Origin: Bos javanicus
Taxonomy: Eukaryota > Chordata > Mammalia > Artiodactyla > Bovidae
Direction of reading: 5' to 3'
Assembly: GCF_032452875.1 (NCBI RefSeq)
Contig: NC_083890.1
Coordinates: 49,372,983 to 49,436,982, forward strand
Length of the DNA stretch: 64,000 nucleotides
Below, piece after piece: positions 23,075-33,130 of this stretch. The stretch's first letter is position 1. Each line of letters starts with the position of its first letter. The position numbers were made by a program, and so were the translations under genes. The notes under the pieces were generated by a model. The model made no database searches and was not told where the DNA came from. It saw nothing but the letters and a program-made list of their open reading frames with translations.

Positions 23075-23640
23075 CAATAATCCAAGAATCGACAGACCTA
23101 AGAGGCATGATGAACTCCAATCAGAAAAACACAAATAAAACTGCACCAAAGCACATCGGAATCGAAATTCTGAAAAACTGTGGGAAAAAAAGACAATTTT
23201 AAAGGCCGTCAAAGAAAAAGAGACGAATTTTACGGGAAGAGTGAGGAAGAGAAGAATTAAAACAGACGTTTTGTCAGAGACTGTGCAAATCGGAAGACAA
23301 TGGGGCGACACCTCTCAAATTCTGGAAGAAAAACCTGTCAAACTAGAATCCTGTATCTAGTGAAAACATTCTTCAAAAATAAAGACAAAGATTTTTCAGA
23401 CAAAAAACAAAAAAAGTGAAGACTGTCACCAGCAGACCTATGATACAAAAAAAAAAAAAAAAAAAGAAGGAAGTTTCACAGCTTTTCTACAAGAAAAGGA
23501 AGCTTTTCAGAGAGAAGAGAGACAAAGCCAGGTGAAAACTCAGATCCACGCAAAGGAAAGAGAGCCCTAAAGACGGGAAGATTTGGGGAAATATAAAAGG
23601 ACTTTTCCCTTGTTTTCATGTTTCTTTAAACTCTCTCTGT
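23075..23640 (+). mobile_element. L1/HAL1 LINE fragment
   Basis: It resembles an old L1/HAL1 internal segment: 'actgcaccaaagcacatcggaatcgaaattctg', 'gtgcaaatcggaagacaatgggg', 'gtcaaactagaatcctgtatct', 'cttcaaaaataaagac'. An internal A run at about 23448-23465 may mark degeneration. No frame is open. Confidence 0.7.
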
Positions 23641-23752
23641 TCCAGTAAGTGGAGTGAATGCTGTTACTTCTCTTCCCAAGTCTGTCCCATCAGCCCAGAA
23701 CCACTCCATGCCCCTCGCCTCTCCAGCCTCCCACTATCCTTAAACAACTACT

Positions 23753-23885
23753 GGACGTCCCTCGTGGTCCAGCAGTTAAGACTGTGAGCTTCCTCTGCAG
23801 GGGGCATGGGTTCGATCCCTGGTCAGGGAACTAAGATCCCACATGCCGAGTGGGGCAGCCAAAACAAAACAAAAAACTGTAAAAC
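23753..23885 (+). mobile_element. CHR-type tRNA SINE, short form
   Basis: It begins 'ggacgtccctcgtggtccagc', with 'gggttcgatccctggtcaggg' and 'agatcccacatgcc', and ends in an aaac-rich tail. Confidence 0.87.
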
Positions 23886-23927
23886 AAAAGACACTCCCTT
23901 CTGTTGAGTGTGTACCTTAACCCAGAG

Positions 23928-24085
23928 CTTCCCTGGTGGCTCAGATGGTAACGAATCTGCCTGGAATGCAGAATCCTGGTTCAGGAGGATCCCCTGGAGA
24001 AGGGAATGGCAGCCCACCCCAGTATTCTTGCCTGGAAAATGCTGTGGACGGACTACGGGGTCACACGACTGAGCGACTAACAGTA
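23928..24085 (+). mobile_element. Bov-tA SINE, internally shortened
   Basis: Sense copy from 'gcttccctggtggctcagatgg' to 'cgactgagcgactaacag', with deletions in the B-box region and before the tail. Confidence 0.9.
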
Positions 24086-24640
24086 CCTTAACTGCTTTTT
24101 CTCCCAGCATTTCCCTGAAACTCTCACCTCCTTAACCGTGTCTGCTCGGACCCCTCTCCAGCCTCAGCTCCCATCTTTGCCTCCCTGTCATCCTTTAAAT
24201 CACTGCAGCCCTTCGGGTTCCCCGGAAACGCTGAGCCTGTTTCCACCTCTCACACCTGCTAGTCCTGCCCTGGACCCTCTTCCCCCAGGTATGTGCCTTC
24301 TGATGTGACCATTTGATTAAGCGAGAGATAGTCTCAACCTTCTCATCAAAATCAGCGGTTCCTCCCCTCCCTCCATCCCCACCTCCATCCCCACCTTCAC
24401 TTACTCTTCTGTCTCTCGGGTCAATTTCCCAGGAAGATGCAACCTAGGAGGGAGCTGGTTGCAGTAACGGAGATGTTTGCGTCTTTGTTTTCCAAGAGCC
24501 AGGGAGCCATTTAGCAGAGAAATGGTGACCTCTGCTTGGGAGGCCAAGGAAGGCCCCACAGAGAGGAAGTGAAAGCGGGCGTTTCTCTAGGGTGACGGGG
24601 AGGGTGCAGACCACCGACACCTGTCCCCTGAGAAGTGCGT
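24086..24640. other. Unique or L2-like sequence
   Basis: Pyrimidine-rich at 24115-24420, with weak likeness to an L2 LINE ('aactctcacctccttaaccgtgtctgctc'). The part at 24430-24480 echoes the ancient repeat family at 5755. No gene was seen. Confidence 0.35.
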
Positions 24641-24792
24641 CTTATTGGACACTAGTTGGTTTACACTGTTGTGTTAACTGCTTCCGTACAGCAAAGGGAC
24701 TCAGTTACTTCTGCCGTGTTTTATCCCAGGACATCTCATACAGTTCCCTGTGCTGTGCAGTAGGACCTTGCTGTTTATAGATAGCCTGTAGA
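24641..24792 (-). mobile_element. L1 LINE 3' UTR fragment (antisense)
   Basis: It is the reverse complement of the L1 3' UTR seen elsewhere here: 'ggacatctcatacagttccctgtgctgtgcagtaggaccttgctgtttat'. Confidence 0.8.
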
Positions 24793-24794
24793 TC

Positions 24795-25203
24795 GGAGGA
24801 GGCAGTGGCACCCCACTCCAGTACTCTTGCCTGGAGAACCCCATGGACGGAGGAGCCTGGTGGGCTGCAGTCCATGGGGTCTCTAAGAGTCAGACACGAC
24901 TGAGCGACTTCACTTTCACTTTTCACTTTCATGCATTGGAGAAGGAAATGGCAACCCACTCCAGTGTTCTTGCCTGGAGAATCCTGTGGACAGAGGAGCC
25001 TGGAGGGCCGCTGTCCATGGGGTCGCACAGAGCTGGACACGACTGAAGCGACTTAGCATGCATGCATGCATTTGGAGAAGGAAATGGCAACCCACTCCAG
25101 TGTTCTTGCCTGGAGAATCCCATGGACGGAGAAGCCTGGAGGGCCGCTGTCCATGGGGTCGCACAGAGCTGGACACGACTGAAGCAACTTAGCAGTAGCA
25201 GCA
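24795..25203 (+). mobile_element. Tandem of three Bov-A monomers
   Basis: Monomers begin near 24795, 24939 and 25073, each opening 'ggagaaggaaatggcaaccc' or a close variant. The second and third are almost identical over about 120 bases, including 'ggagggccgctgtccatggggtc'. They are joined by a (TGCA)-rich linker at 25056-25072. Bov-A2 is normally a dimer, so one unit is extra. Confidence 0.9.
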
Positions 25204-25562
25204 ATGTGGGCCCTAGAGGCAAAACAGATGGGCAGCCAGTAAGGCGAGCATCCCGTCTGCATGATCAAAGACGCCCGGGGTGGACGCACGGGAGGCTTAG
25301 GGCCAGGCCCCATCTGCTCTGTTTCCAGAGTGGATCCAGGTTTGGGGTCCAGAGTCCAGGGACTAAAGGAGAGTCTTGGTCCCCAGGAGGAGGAGGGGGA
25401 GAGAGGAAGGGAGGAAAGGCTGCAACAAGCAGCAAGTGTAAGGGTGATGGCTTCCCAAGTCTTCCCCCAAAGAGCCGTGGTCATTTATATGGGTGACTGG
25501 TCACTGAGGAAAGTCAAATACTCAAACACTTTGGGGACCATTAGACAGGGTCTGAATTGATG
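25204..25562. other. Unique sequence, no gene seen
   Basis: Purine-rich at 25380-25420. Open frames there extend from the Bov-A repeats and are not supported as genes. Confidence 0.45.
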
Positions 25563-25829
25563 TTGCTCAGTTGCTGCTAAGTCGCTTCAGTCGTGTCCGA
25601 CTCTGTGTGACCCCATAGATGGCAGCCCACTAGGGTTACCCCCATCCCTGGGATTCTCCAGGCAAGAACACTGGAGTGGGTTGCCATTTTCTTCTCCAAT
25701 GCATGAAAGTGAAAAGTGAAAGTGAAGTCACTCAGTTGTGTCCGACTCTTAGTGACCCCATGGACTGCAGCCTACCAGGCTCCTCTGTCCGTGGGATTTT
25801 CCAGGCAAGCGTACTGGAGTGGGTTGCCT
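25563..25829 (-). mobile_element. Bov-A2 SINE dimer (antisense)
   Basis: Two antisense monomers are joined by the linker 'atgcatgaaagtgaaaagtgaaagtgaag'. It starts at 'gttgctgctaagtcgcttcagtcg'. Confidence 0.93.
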
Positions 25830-26104
25830 AGAGCCACAAATCAATGTCACGTCCGTCTGCCTTAATCAGACTCCAAAAAGGGAGTTCTGGCCTAAGCCCG
25901 GCTCACAGTGGGGCCCCCCGGTCCGCAGATCACCCCTGGTGCCCCTTCTCCCCGTCTCCGAATATCTAACTGGATTGGACATACTTGGAGGCTGTCACAG
26001 CATCCACACTGGGCCCTTGGCCTGTGGGCTAAGAGCTATCACAGTGGATGAAGCCAAGCTGTGCCCCTGACATCACTGCCCCTCCCCTCGCCAAGCGTGC
26101 CAGT
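25830..26104. other. Unique sequence, no gene seen
   Basis: GC-rich unique segment. No repeat or exon was recognised. Confidence 0.45.
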
Positions 26105-26272
26105 CTTTATAAAGGACTGGGCAGTAAATGTTTTAGGCTTTGGAGCCAAGAATCAATTTCCTCAATTCTTCAAGCTACCAGTCTCCCCAAAAACCTAATA
26201 GTCTTTTTTTCCACTTTATACTTAAAAATGTAAAAATCATTCTTAGATCACAAAACCAGACAGCAGGCGGAA
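26105..26272 (+). mobile_element. hAT-type (Charlie-like) MER DNA transposon fragment
   Basis: It matches 'gggcagtaaatgttttaggctttg' at 26129 and 'aatgtaaaaatcattcttagatcacaaaaccagacagcagg' at its end, the two recognisable parts of a well-known nonautonomous hAT repeat. A related copy lies at 28013. Confidence 0.65.
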
Positions 26273-27364
26273 GACACTGAGGTACGGTGTCCATCAAGTC
26301 CTCTGTTTTTCGAGCAGGTCGAGTGGACTTTGAGAGCCCCCAGGAGGTGCAGCGAAGTGCAGTTCTTTCTTTGGGTCATGTAGTCCCCAGGACAGTGGGT
26401 TGTTAAATCTTGGACACCTTTGACCTGTATTTACTTTTTTTTGTTTTTTTCAAATGAAAGCAGAACAGACTTGTTTAGCCTGGGAATCCAGTTCCTTCCT
26501 TAAAGTGCATGCAAAGCTCTGTGTGCATCTGTGTTTTTCTGTGAGAGGCCCATGAGTGGCTTTCTTCACATGTTCAAAGCTCTGTAAGTCTGATGGTCCG
26601 TGTGCCCCTTCGCTTGGGCCCCTGCCCCAGGGGTCAGAGGCTGGAAGCTGCCTAGCTATCCTGGCAAGGACCAACCATCAACAAAAGGCCTCTGGGCTGC
26701 CACCAGCTCCAGAGGGCTTCGGGCATCTGAGGGGTGCAGGGGAAAACTGCCCCAATCGATAGAGTGAATGGTTCAATATCTCATTTTGCTGCCGAGGCAG
26801 TAAAATAAATAAATAACAGCCCGGCTGGAAGTTGAAACCCTCCGTGTTCAGTTGCTTCTCGGAGGCCGGGTTGATGGGCTTTAATGGCCTCAGTCGGCAC
26901 AGGACACAGGCAGACTGTCCCAGCAGTATGCCTCTGTTTCCTAGGCAACCGAACTTGAAGTAAGACGATGGCTGGAACTGGGTACCGAATCAATTCGCTG
27001 GAGGTAGAAATGTGGGGAAGGCAAACTTCACATAAAACTGCAGACCTCATTGTCCAATTTACTATCACCTCAGCTGCTGTGTATCTTCCTCTAATTTACC
27101 TCCCACCTGGCTCACCTACCCGCTTCCTTCCTCCCCAGACTTTCCCCCTCCAAAAGAAAACCCAAGTTTCAATCGTTCTGTTATCATCAGGATGATGCTT
27201 CTTTCTAGGCTGTCTTTAGGGGAGGATCAGGCGAAAAGAGCTAAAGGCAGAAGCACTTGGGCTAAGTTCTTGTGTGTGATGAGCCTCAGCAATGGGGTCC
27301 CGGCCAAAGCAATGATCTAGGAATTGCCCCCATGAGAAGCTGGGTGTGAAGACATTGTTTCAGG
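26273..27364. other. Unique sequence, no gene seen
   Basis: No known repeat or exon was recognised. A (AAAT) run is present near 26800-26812. The part at 26840-27060 is unique and might be conserved. Confidence 0.4.
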
Positions 27365-27370
27365 CCTTAC

Positions 27371-27528
27371 TTCATAGGGAGGAAAATTCTCAAGTATTCT
27401 GGCAGATGAATCAGCAATTCTTAGACTTTGCCTGGCTTCAGCCTCAGGGACACCAGCTACCACGTTGGCTAGATCAAGGGTGTGGTAAACATCAGGGGAG
27501 ACCTTGACTGGCAGATTGTACCACTGCC
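27371..27528 (-). CDS. Candidate single coding exon, unrecognised protein (tentative)
   Basis: I do not recognise this. On the minus strand, an 81-codon frame covers 27562-27317. Its middle encodes a peptide with protein-like composition, including LDLANVVAGVPEAEARQSL followed by RIADSSARILENFPPYE. A possible acceptor (TTTGCAG, ending at 27529) and a strong-looking donor (GAA then GTAAGG, starting at 27370) would define a 158-base exon encoding 52 codons, entering in phase 1 and leaving in phase 0. Against it: the acceptor has a poor pyrimidine tract, no partner exon was found in the window, and one open frame of this length is expected by chance in 64 kb. It could also be a fragment of an old pseudogene. 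Confidence 0.25.
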
Positions 27529-27619
27529 CTGCAAACATCACCCTAGAGTGTGATTGCCTCATGATTGCTATGGGCCTTCTATTCAGTCATGGACTTAGGG
27601 ACAGCAGCTTACGACATGC

Positions 27620-27662
27620 TTGATGAATGAATGAATGAGCAAGTGAGTGAATGAATGGATTT
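27620..27662. repeat. (TGAA)n-type simple repeat
   Basis: Imperfect copies of TGAATGAA, with 'gagcaagtgagtgaatgaatgg'. It is often found at the 3' end of L2/MIR elements, but none was clearly recognised here. Confidence 0.7.
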
Positions 27663-28012
27663 ATTTTAATGGAGATCGTGGTGAGAAATCCCTCAGCCCA
27701 CACAGAGTCCTTGGGTTTTTTATTTTCTTATCTTCGCTTTCTCACTTTGAGTCCTTACTTCCCAAATTTGCAAAGGAGGGAGAAACTTCCCCTACTCGCA
27801 AGCCCAGAGCGCCCCAAGGAGAAAGCCCCCAAGTCTGACACATAATGGCATTCCTTTAGTGCTTGCCAATTAAGCTGCATTGATCATCATGCAAAATAAT
27901 CAGATGCTACTTTAGAATCAGTTTTGGGGCTTCTACCTTTTATACTGTCAATGTAATAATTCAAGAAGCTTTCATTGAGTGTATCGGGATAGGCAGGCAA
28001 CAGCTAACTTTG
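27663..28012. other. Unique AT-rich sequence
   Basis: No repeat or gene was recognised. The part at 27840-28000 is AT-rich and without repeat character. Confidence 0.4.
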
Positions 28013-28245
28013 TCTCTAAAGGGTCAAATATTAAATAGTAGATATTTTCTGCTTCCTGGGTCATGCAACCTCTGTTGGAACTCTTCCCCAATGTCCCTGC
28101 AGCATGAAAGCAGCTGTATGTATGTGTAATGGGTGTATATGAATGTGTGAAGCTGTGTTACAATAACACTTTATTTATAAACACAAGTGGAGGGCCAGAT
28201 TCAGCCCAGGAGCAGTCGTTTTCCAAACCAAGAGCTAGGCTGGGT
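28013..28245 (+). mobile_element. hAT-type (Charlie-like) MER DNA transposon
   Basis: The sequence 'gggtcaaatattaaatagtagatattttctgcttcctgggtcatgcaacctctgt ... gtgttacaataacactttatttataaacacaagtggagggccagattcagccc' matches the same nonautonomous family as at 26105 and is more complete here. No transposase is encoded. Confidence 0.7.
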
Positions 28246-28815
28246 TCTGATTACAAACACCAGCAAATCTTAGAGGCTGAGAACACTGAAAGACTATTTC
28301 CCTTCATGTTACATGTCCAGGATGGGCTGGTGGTGGGGAGGGATTTGCTCCAAGGTTACTTTACCCCAGCTCAAAACCCCGCCATCTCCATGAGGGTGCT
28401 TCAGTGTCTCCAGGGCAGAAGAGGAAGACCTTAGCCCAGGAAGAATGTGCATCATCTTCACTCTCGCATCCTGCTCTGGAGCTCATCACCCAGCCACGCC
28501 TGAACTCAAAGGTGTGGAGGACTGCAGTTTGAAATCAGAAGAGAACTGCCTACTGGAGAATCAGAGTACTACTGACCACACGGTGCGTTAGGGATGTGCA
28601 AAGCCCTCGTTGAGAGAAGAAAAGGACGACAAGCAGGCCTCTTCCTGACGGTGGGACAGCTGTGCCCGCACGAACAGCAGGGAAGAGGGGGTGATGGGGA
28701 GAGGGGTCTGCTGTCTCTTTAGCTAAAATCACTATACTCCTCCAATCTAATGGACGGCTACACAACATATGACAAGGCTGTCGGGGTGGGTGTTCTAATT
28801 ACTGACACTTTCAGA
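28246..28815. other. Unique sequence, no gene seen
   Basis: Mixed unique DNA. Open frames at 28129-28434 and 28550-28768 have no recognised domain. Confidence 0.45.
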
Positions 28816-29035
28816 GCTAAGTCACTTTAGTCATGTCCAACCTTTTACTATCCCATGGACTGCAGCCCGCCAGGCTCCTCTGTCCATGGGATTCTCCAGG
28901 CAAGAATACTAGAGTGGGTTGCCATGCCCTCCTCCAAGAGACCTTTCTGATGCAGGGATGAACCCACATGTCTTATGTCTTACGTCTTGTGCATTGGCAG
29001 ACTGGCTCTTTACCACTGAACTGCCTGGGAAGACA
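28816..29035 (-). mobile_element. Bov-tA SINE (antisense)
   Basis: Antisense copy from 'gctaagtcactttagtcatgtcc' to 'tgaactgcctgggaag', with 'gtcttatgtcttacgtcttgtgc' as an expanded middle. Confidence 0.92.
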
Positions 29036-30027
29036 TTTCCAGCAGGCAAGGAAAATTTGGACGACCTAGGGTCTGGTGAAGGAATCCCCCCCCCCACGCG
29101 CCATCAGTGCCTCCAGCCTGTGTCTGGACAGAGACGTGGACCTACAGGGGAGGAGCAGGGAGGATGGAAGAGAAGAAAGCCCACACAGCCTTCCAGGCAA
29201 AAGTCATGGTGCAAGTTTTAGAAATAACAAAATAATTACCTGGGAAACTGTAGAAGATTTCAAAGGACAGACATTTAGCCCCAGCAAAGTTTACACGATG
29301 TCAGCCACAGACCCCAGTGGGACCTTCTTTTGATCATCACCTGTAAATTTGGGGGAACTGTAGTCCAATTCATTTCCTAAGTCGGGAAAAAGGTAGAACT
29401 GGAAAAGTCTGGCATGAGGCTGTCAGTGAAAGGAGAAGAAAAGAGACAAAGGCTCAGGGCAGGGTCCTGTCCATCCCTGCCTCCAAGCCTGGAGACAGGA
29501 GGCCACACCGGGCCTCCAAGGGCCAGAGGACTCCTGACACCAGGAGCAGCCTGAGCCTCAAGGCACATGCAGCCTCGAGGCGAACGGCTTACCTTCCTAA
29601 TGAAACAATCCATATTGTCAGTTCCCAAGAATGCTTGCCTGCTCCCCAGAGACTTGCAAGAATTAATTAATACTAAATGCTTGTCAAGCCCTTTGCCAAT
29701 GTTAAGGATTTGTTTCATGTGAAAGGTCGGAGTAAGCACAAATAGAAGCATTTGGCTTTATTTTGTAAATATTCTGTCTGAGGATGAGCAAAAATGAACT
29801 TGCCCGTGGCAATCACAAGTGAGAACCTCTGCTTACAGAAGGCAGGTCACACACCTGCCTGCACGGAGTCGGGTACCTAATAAGTATATGGTATATACTA
29901 TGGGACTGCATCAACGGGTAGATGCACAGCTAAAGTTTATGATATATACTACGGAAGTGCATCAATGACAGGGACCTCGTTATTTCCTCCAAGAAACACC
30001 TTTGATATCTACCATAAGCTGTAAGAG
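29036..30027. other. Unique sequence with a small direct repeat
   Basis: A 28-base segment at 29887-29914 is repeated at 29938-29965 with 24 of 28 bases matching (core TATATACTA...TGCATCAA). The rest is unique. No exon was recognised. Confidence 0.5.
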
Positions 30028-30214
30028 CACGTTGGAAAAGACAGAGGGCAGGAGGAGAAGGGGGTGACAGAGGATGAGACGGTTGGATGGCATCACCTAC
30101 TCAGTGGACCTAAGTTTGAGCAAACTCCGGGACACCGAGAAGGACAGGGAAGTCTGGTGTGTGGCAGTCCATGGGGTCACAAAGAGTGGGACTCTATTGA
30201 GTGCCTGAACAACA
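30028..30214 (+). mobile_element. BovB LINE 3' tail
   Basis: Sense BovB end, from 'ttggaaaagacagagggcaggagg' through 'ggatggcatcacctactcagtgg' to 'cctgaacaac'. Confidence 0.92.
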
Positions 30215-30220
30215 TCAGTT

Positions 30221-30697
30221 GAGTTCAGTTCAGTCACTCAGTTATGTCCAACTCTTTGCGACTCTACAAACCACAGCACGCCAGGCCTCCCTATCCATCA
30301 CCAACTCCCGGAGCTTACTCAAACCCAAGTCCATTGAGTCGGTGATGCCATCCAACCATCTCATCCTTTGTCATCCCCTTATCCTCCTGCCCCCAATCTT
30401 TCTCAGCATCAGGGTCTTTTCAAATGAATCAGCTCTTCACATCAGGTGGCCAAAGTATTGGAGTTTCAGCTTCAACATCAGTCCTTCCAATGAACACCCA
30501 GGACTGATCTCCTTTAGGATGGACTGGTTGGATATCCTTGCAGTCCAAGGGACTCTCAAGTGTCTTCTCCAACACCACAGTTCAAAAGCATCAATTCTTT
30601 GGTGCTCAGCTTTCTTTATAGTCCAATTCTCCCATCCATACATGACCAATGGAAAAACCATAGCCTTCATTAGACGGACCTTTGTTAAGAGCATGTG
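30221..30697 (-). mobile_element. BovB LINE 3' fragment (antisense)
   Basis: Antisense BovB from 'gttcagttcagtcactcagttatgtcc' to 'ttcattagacggacctttgttaa'. Its minus-strand frame still reads part of the BovB ORF C-terminal region (VRLMKAMVFPLVMYG, then AFELWCWRRHLRVPWTAR). Confidence 0.93.
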
Positions 30698-32574
30698 ACC
30701 ATTTCTTGGGATGACGGTGGAACACCTGGATTATTAACACAAGGTAATGGAGGGTTGTCTGTTGTCTAAAGGCGATTCAGAGGCAGACAGGGCCTTAGCT
30801 GGAGCCAGTCAAGCTCCAAGTCTGAGCGAACAGCCTCCAAGGCTTCCCTGGCTTCTGACACCACCTTCAAGGTCAGGAGCTTTCCGAAACAGCCCCTATG
30901 TCAATAGGTCACAGGAAGGACTCACAGCACTCACTGGAACTGTTACCCTCACAACTATAGTTTGTTGTGGGGAAAAGACTGCAACCAGACAGACACACGC
31001 AAGGTAGAGCTGGGGTCCCGACCACGAGGCTTCCGCTGTCCTCAGGATTCCCACCCTCTTATTAACAGCATCACGTGTGACAGTCTGAGTCAGGTATCCC
31101 AGCCTGGGACGCTCACCTGTTATGAAGGCAAAAGCAATGGACCAGTGGCGCCCGAGGTTGAACCCCAGTTCAGTCCCCTCTCTGCGGAGTTGGGGCTGGT
31201 ATCACTTGGCCCGAGGGTCATGAGCCACTCCACCCCCATTAGCATATACGGTCATGTGAGGTCCAAGGAGCCCGCGGTGAACAGCAAAGACTCTCTGATC
31301 AGGCAGGGAGGTGACCTCCCAGGAGCCAGAGACAAGCATCTTTGTGGGAGGACCAATTCCTCACCACCCAGCTCCCAGGGAGAGCAAGGGTCTCTGCGTG
31401 GGAAGCGTGCTGGGGGCAGAGGTCTAAGCAGCAGTGCCCAAGAAGCCTGAGGGGAAATGATTATGCCCCAGATGGCAAGCCAGGGGATCGTCCATTTATG
31501 CTCTTCATGCCTACGTCCTCTCTGCGGAGCAGATGGGGAGGTGATGGGGAGAGAATGTTCTAGAAAGAAGCCACTGCCAATCACGTACCCTAAGGCTGGA
31601 GCATGTTCAAGGAAGAACAGGGGAACCACTGCCGTGAAGTGGAGAGAGTGAGAGGGAAAGAGGCGGGGAGGGGACACGGGAAGTCTGACCTCAGTGACGA
31701 CCTCACCGTCTCCTCCGCACAGGGAGAAGCCGTGCAGGTTTGTGCAGAGGAGCAATGTGAAGTCCAGTTTTCCAAAGGCCACTCTATGCTGAGTGTTGGG
31801 ACGGACTCAAGGAACACGTTCAGAGGGTGGAGTGCCCCAAGAAAGCGTTGCAATATTCCACACGTGAGATGAGCGTGCCCTGGACCAGGGTGCAAGTAGA
31901 GGTGGGGTTCTGGGTCAGTTGTGAAGGTGGGGCTGGCAGAATTTGCCCCCACAGGGGATCCAGGACTTAAAAAGACCGAAGTCAAGAAGAGCAGATCAGT
32001 CCAAAGTACGTGCAGGAGAAAATGCAAAGACATGAGAAAACACTGAAGATGTGTTTGTAAGTGAAAAGGCATGCTGTGGGTTGGTGGGTCCAAAATGATT
32101 CCATTCTTGGAAAAAGGAAAAGACATATGTGTGGATACAAATACGAGAAGGCTGTCAACTGAACTGTTCCCTTGAGAGGGCTTATGATAGAGTTTATTTT
32201 TCCTTTTGCCTATTTTTAATTTCTACATTTCCCAATATGTACAAACATGGCTCTTTAACTAGGAAAAATAAAGCAAGTCATTTAAATCATTTTATCCCTG
32301 CATCTATCACTACAGAACCCTCCTCCAGGTCGATCCTTGACACTCTCTGTGGTCCTGATGGTAATTAAAGCTACTAAAGATGTTATAGTTTCAAAGAGAG
32401 AAGACAGTAAAGAGATGGAAATCTTTACTTTATTTCCCAGAACCCATCTCAGGCAGAAGAGGGTCCATGCCTCGTGAACTCAGAGGAAGCAGACGCTTGG
32501 GAAAGTTTTAGTGGTAATTCATATCAAATTGTCTAACACACAGGAAGTGCCCAGAATGGTATCCAGAATGATTT
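30698..32574. other. Unique sequence with an ancient-repeat piece
   Basis: About 1.9 kb. The part at 31740-31930 ('gctgagtgttgggacggactcaagg ... gagcgtgccctggaccagggtgcaag') looks like the old repeat family at 5755. A 178-codon minus-strand frame at 31590-32126 overlaps it and is Ser/Pro/Leu-rich with no domain. It is not called. Confidence 0.4.
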
Positions 32575-32857
32575 GGTACGGCGTCCTCTTTACCCGCGTC
32601 TCTGATGACGGACATTTGGATTGCCTTCGTGTCCTGGCTCCTGTGAACAGTGCTGCTATGCACACTGGGGCTCATGCACCTTTTTAGTTGCGGCTTTTCT
32701 GGATATACGCCCGGTAGCGGGCTGTTGGGTCACAGGCTAGCTGTGGTTTCAGTTTCTGAGGAAGCCCCGCGCTGTTTTCCATAGTGGTTGCGTCAATTCA
32801 CACTCCCACCGGCAGCGCCTGAGGGTTCCCTTTCCTCCACACCCTCTCCAGCGATAC
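32575..32857 (-). mobile_element. L1 LINE, inverted 5' part
   Basis: Minus orientation of the L1 ORF2 end region: 'tggattgccttcgtgtcctggctcctgtgaacagtgctgctatgc', 'ggatatacgcccggtagcggg', 'ttttccatagtggttgcgtcaattcacactcccacc', 'ccacaccctctccagc'. It directly abuts a sense L1 3' UTR. Confidence 0.85.
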
Positions 32858-33130
32858 GGGTACCAAGGAGTAAAGGGCAGGGTGGGAGAAATTGGGAGCT
32901 TGGGATTGGCACATGTACACTGTTGGTCCTGTATATAAAGTAGATGCATAATGAGAACCTGCTGTGCAGCACAGGGAACTCTATTTAACGCTCTGCGGGG
33001 ACCTGAATGGGAAGGAAGTCCAGGAGGGAGGGGACTCTTGTCCACGTGTGGCTGACTCATTTTGCCGTGCAGTAGAAATAATACAGTGTGTACAGCAACG
33101 ATACTCCAGTAACAATTAATCTAAAAAAGA
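32858..33130 (+). mobile_element. L1 LINE 3' UTR, sense part of the same insertion
   Basis: The sequence 'gggcagggtgggagaaattgggagcttgggattggcacatg' to 'cagtaacaattaatctaaaaaagag' is the L1 3' end in + orientation. Together with the inverted piece at 32575 it forms one rearranged L1. Confidence 0.82.

Noticed and set aside
22614..23311. 170-192 codon frames on both strands
   Set aside because: They run through an antisense Bov-tA SINE into an L1/HAL1 fragment. No coherent protein.
31590..32126. 178-codon minus-strand open frame
   Set aside because: Ser/Pro/Leu-rich, no domain, overlaps an ancient repeat, and shows no splice or start context. A chance frame.
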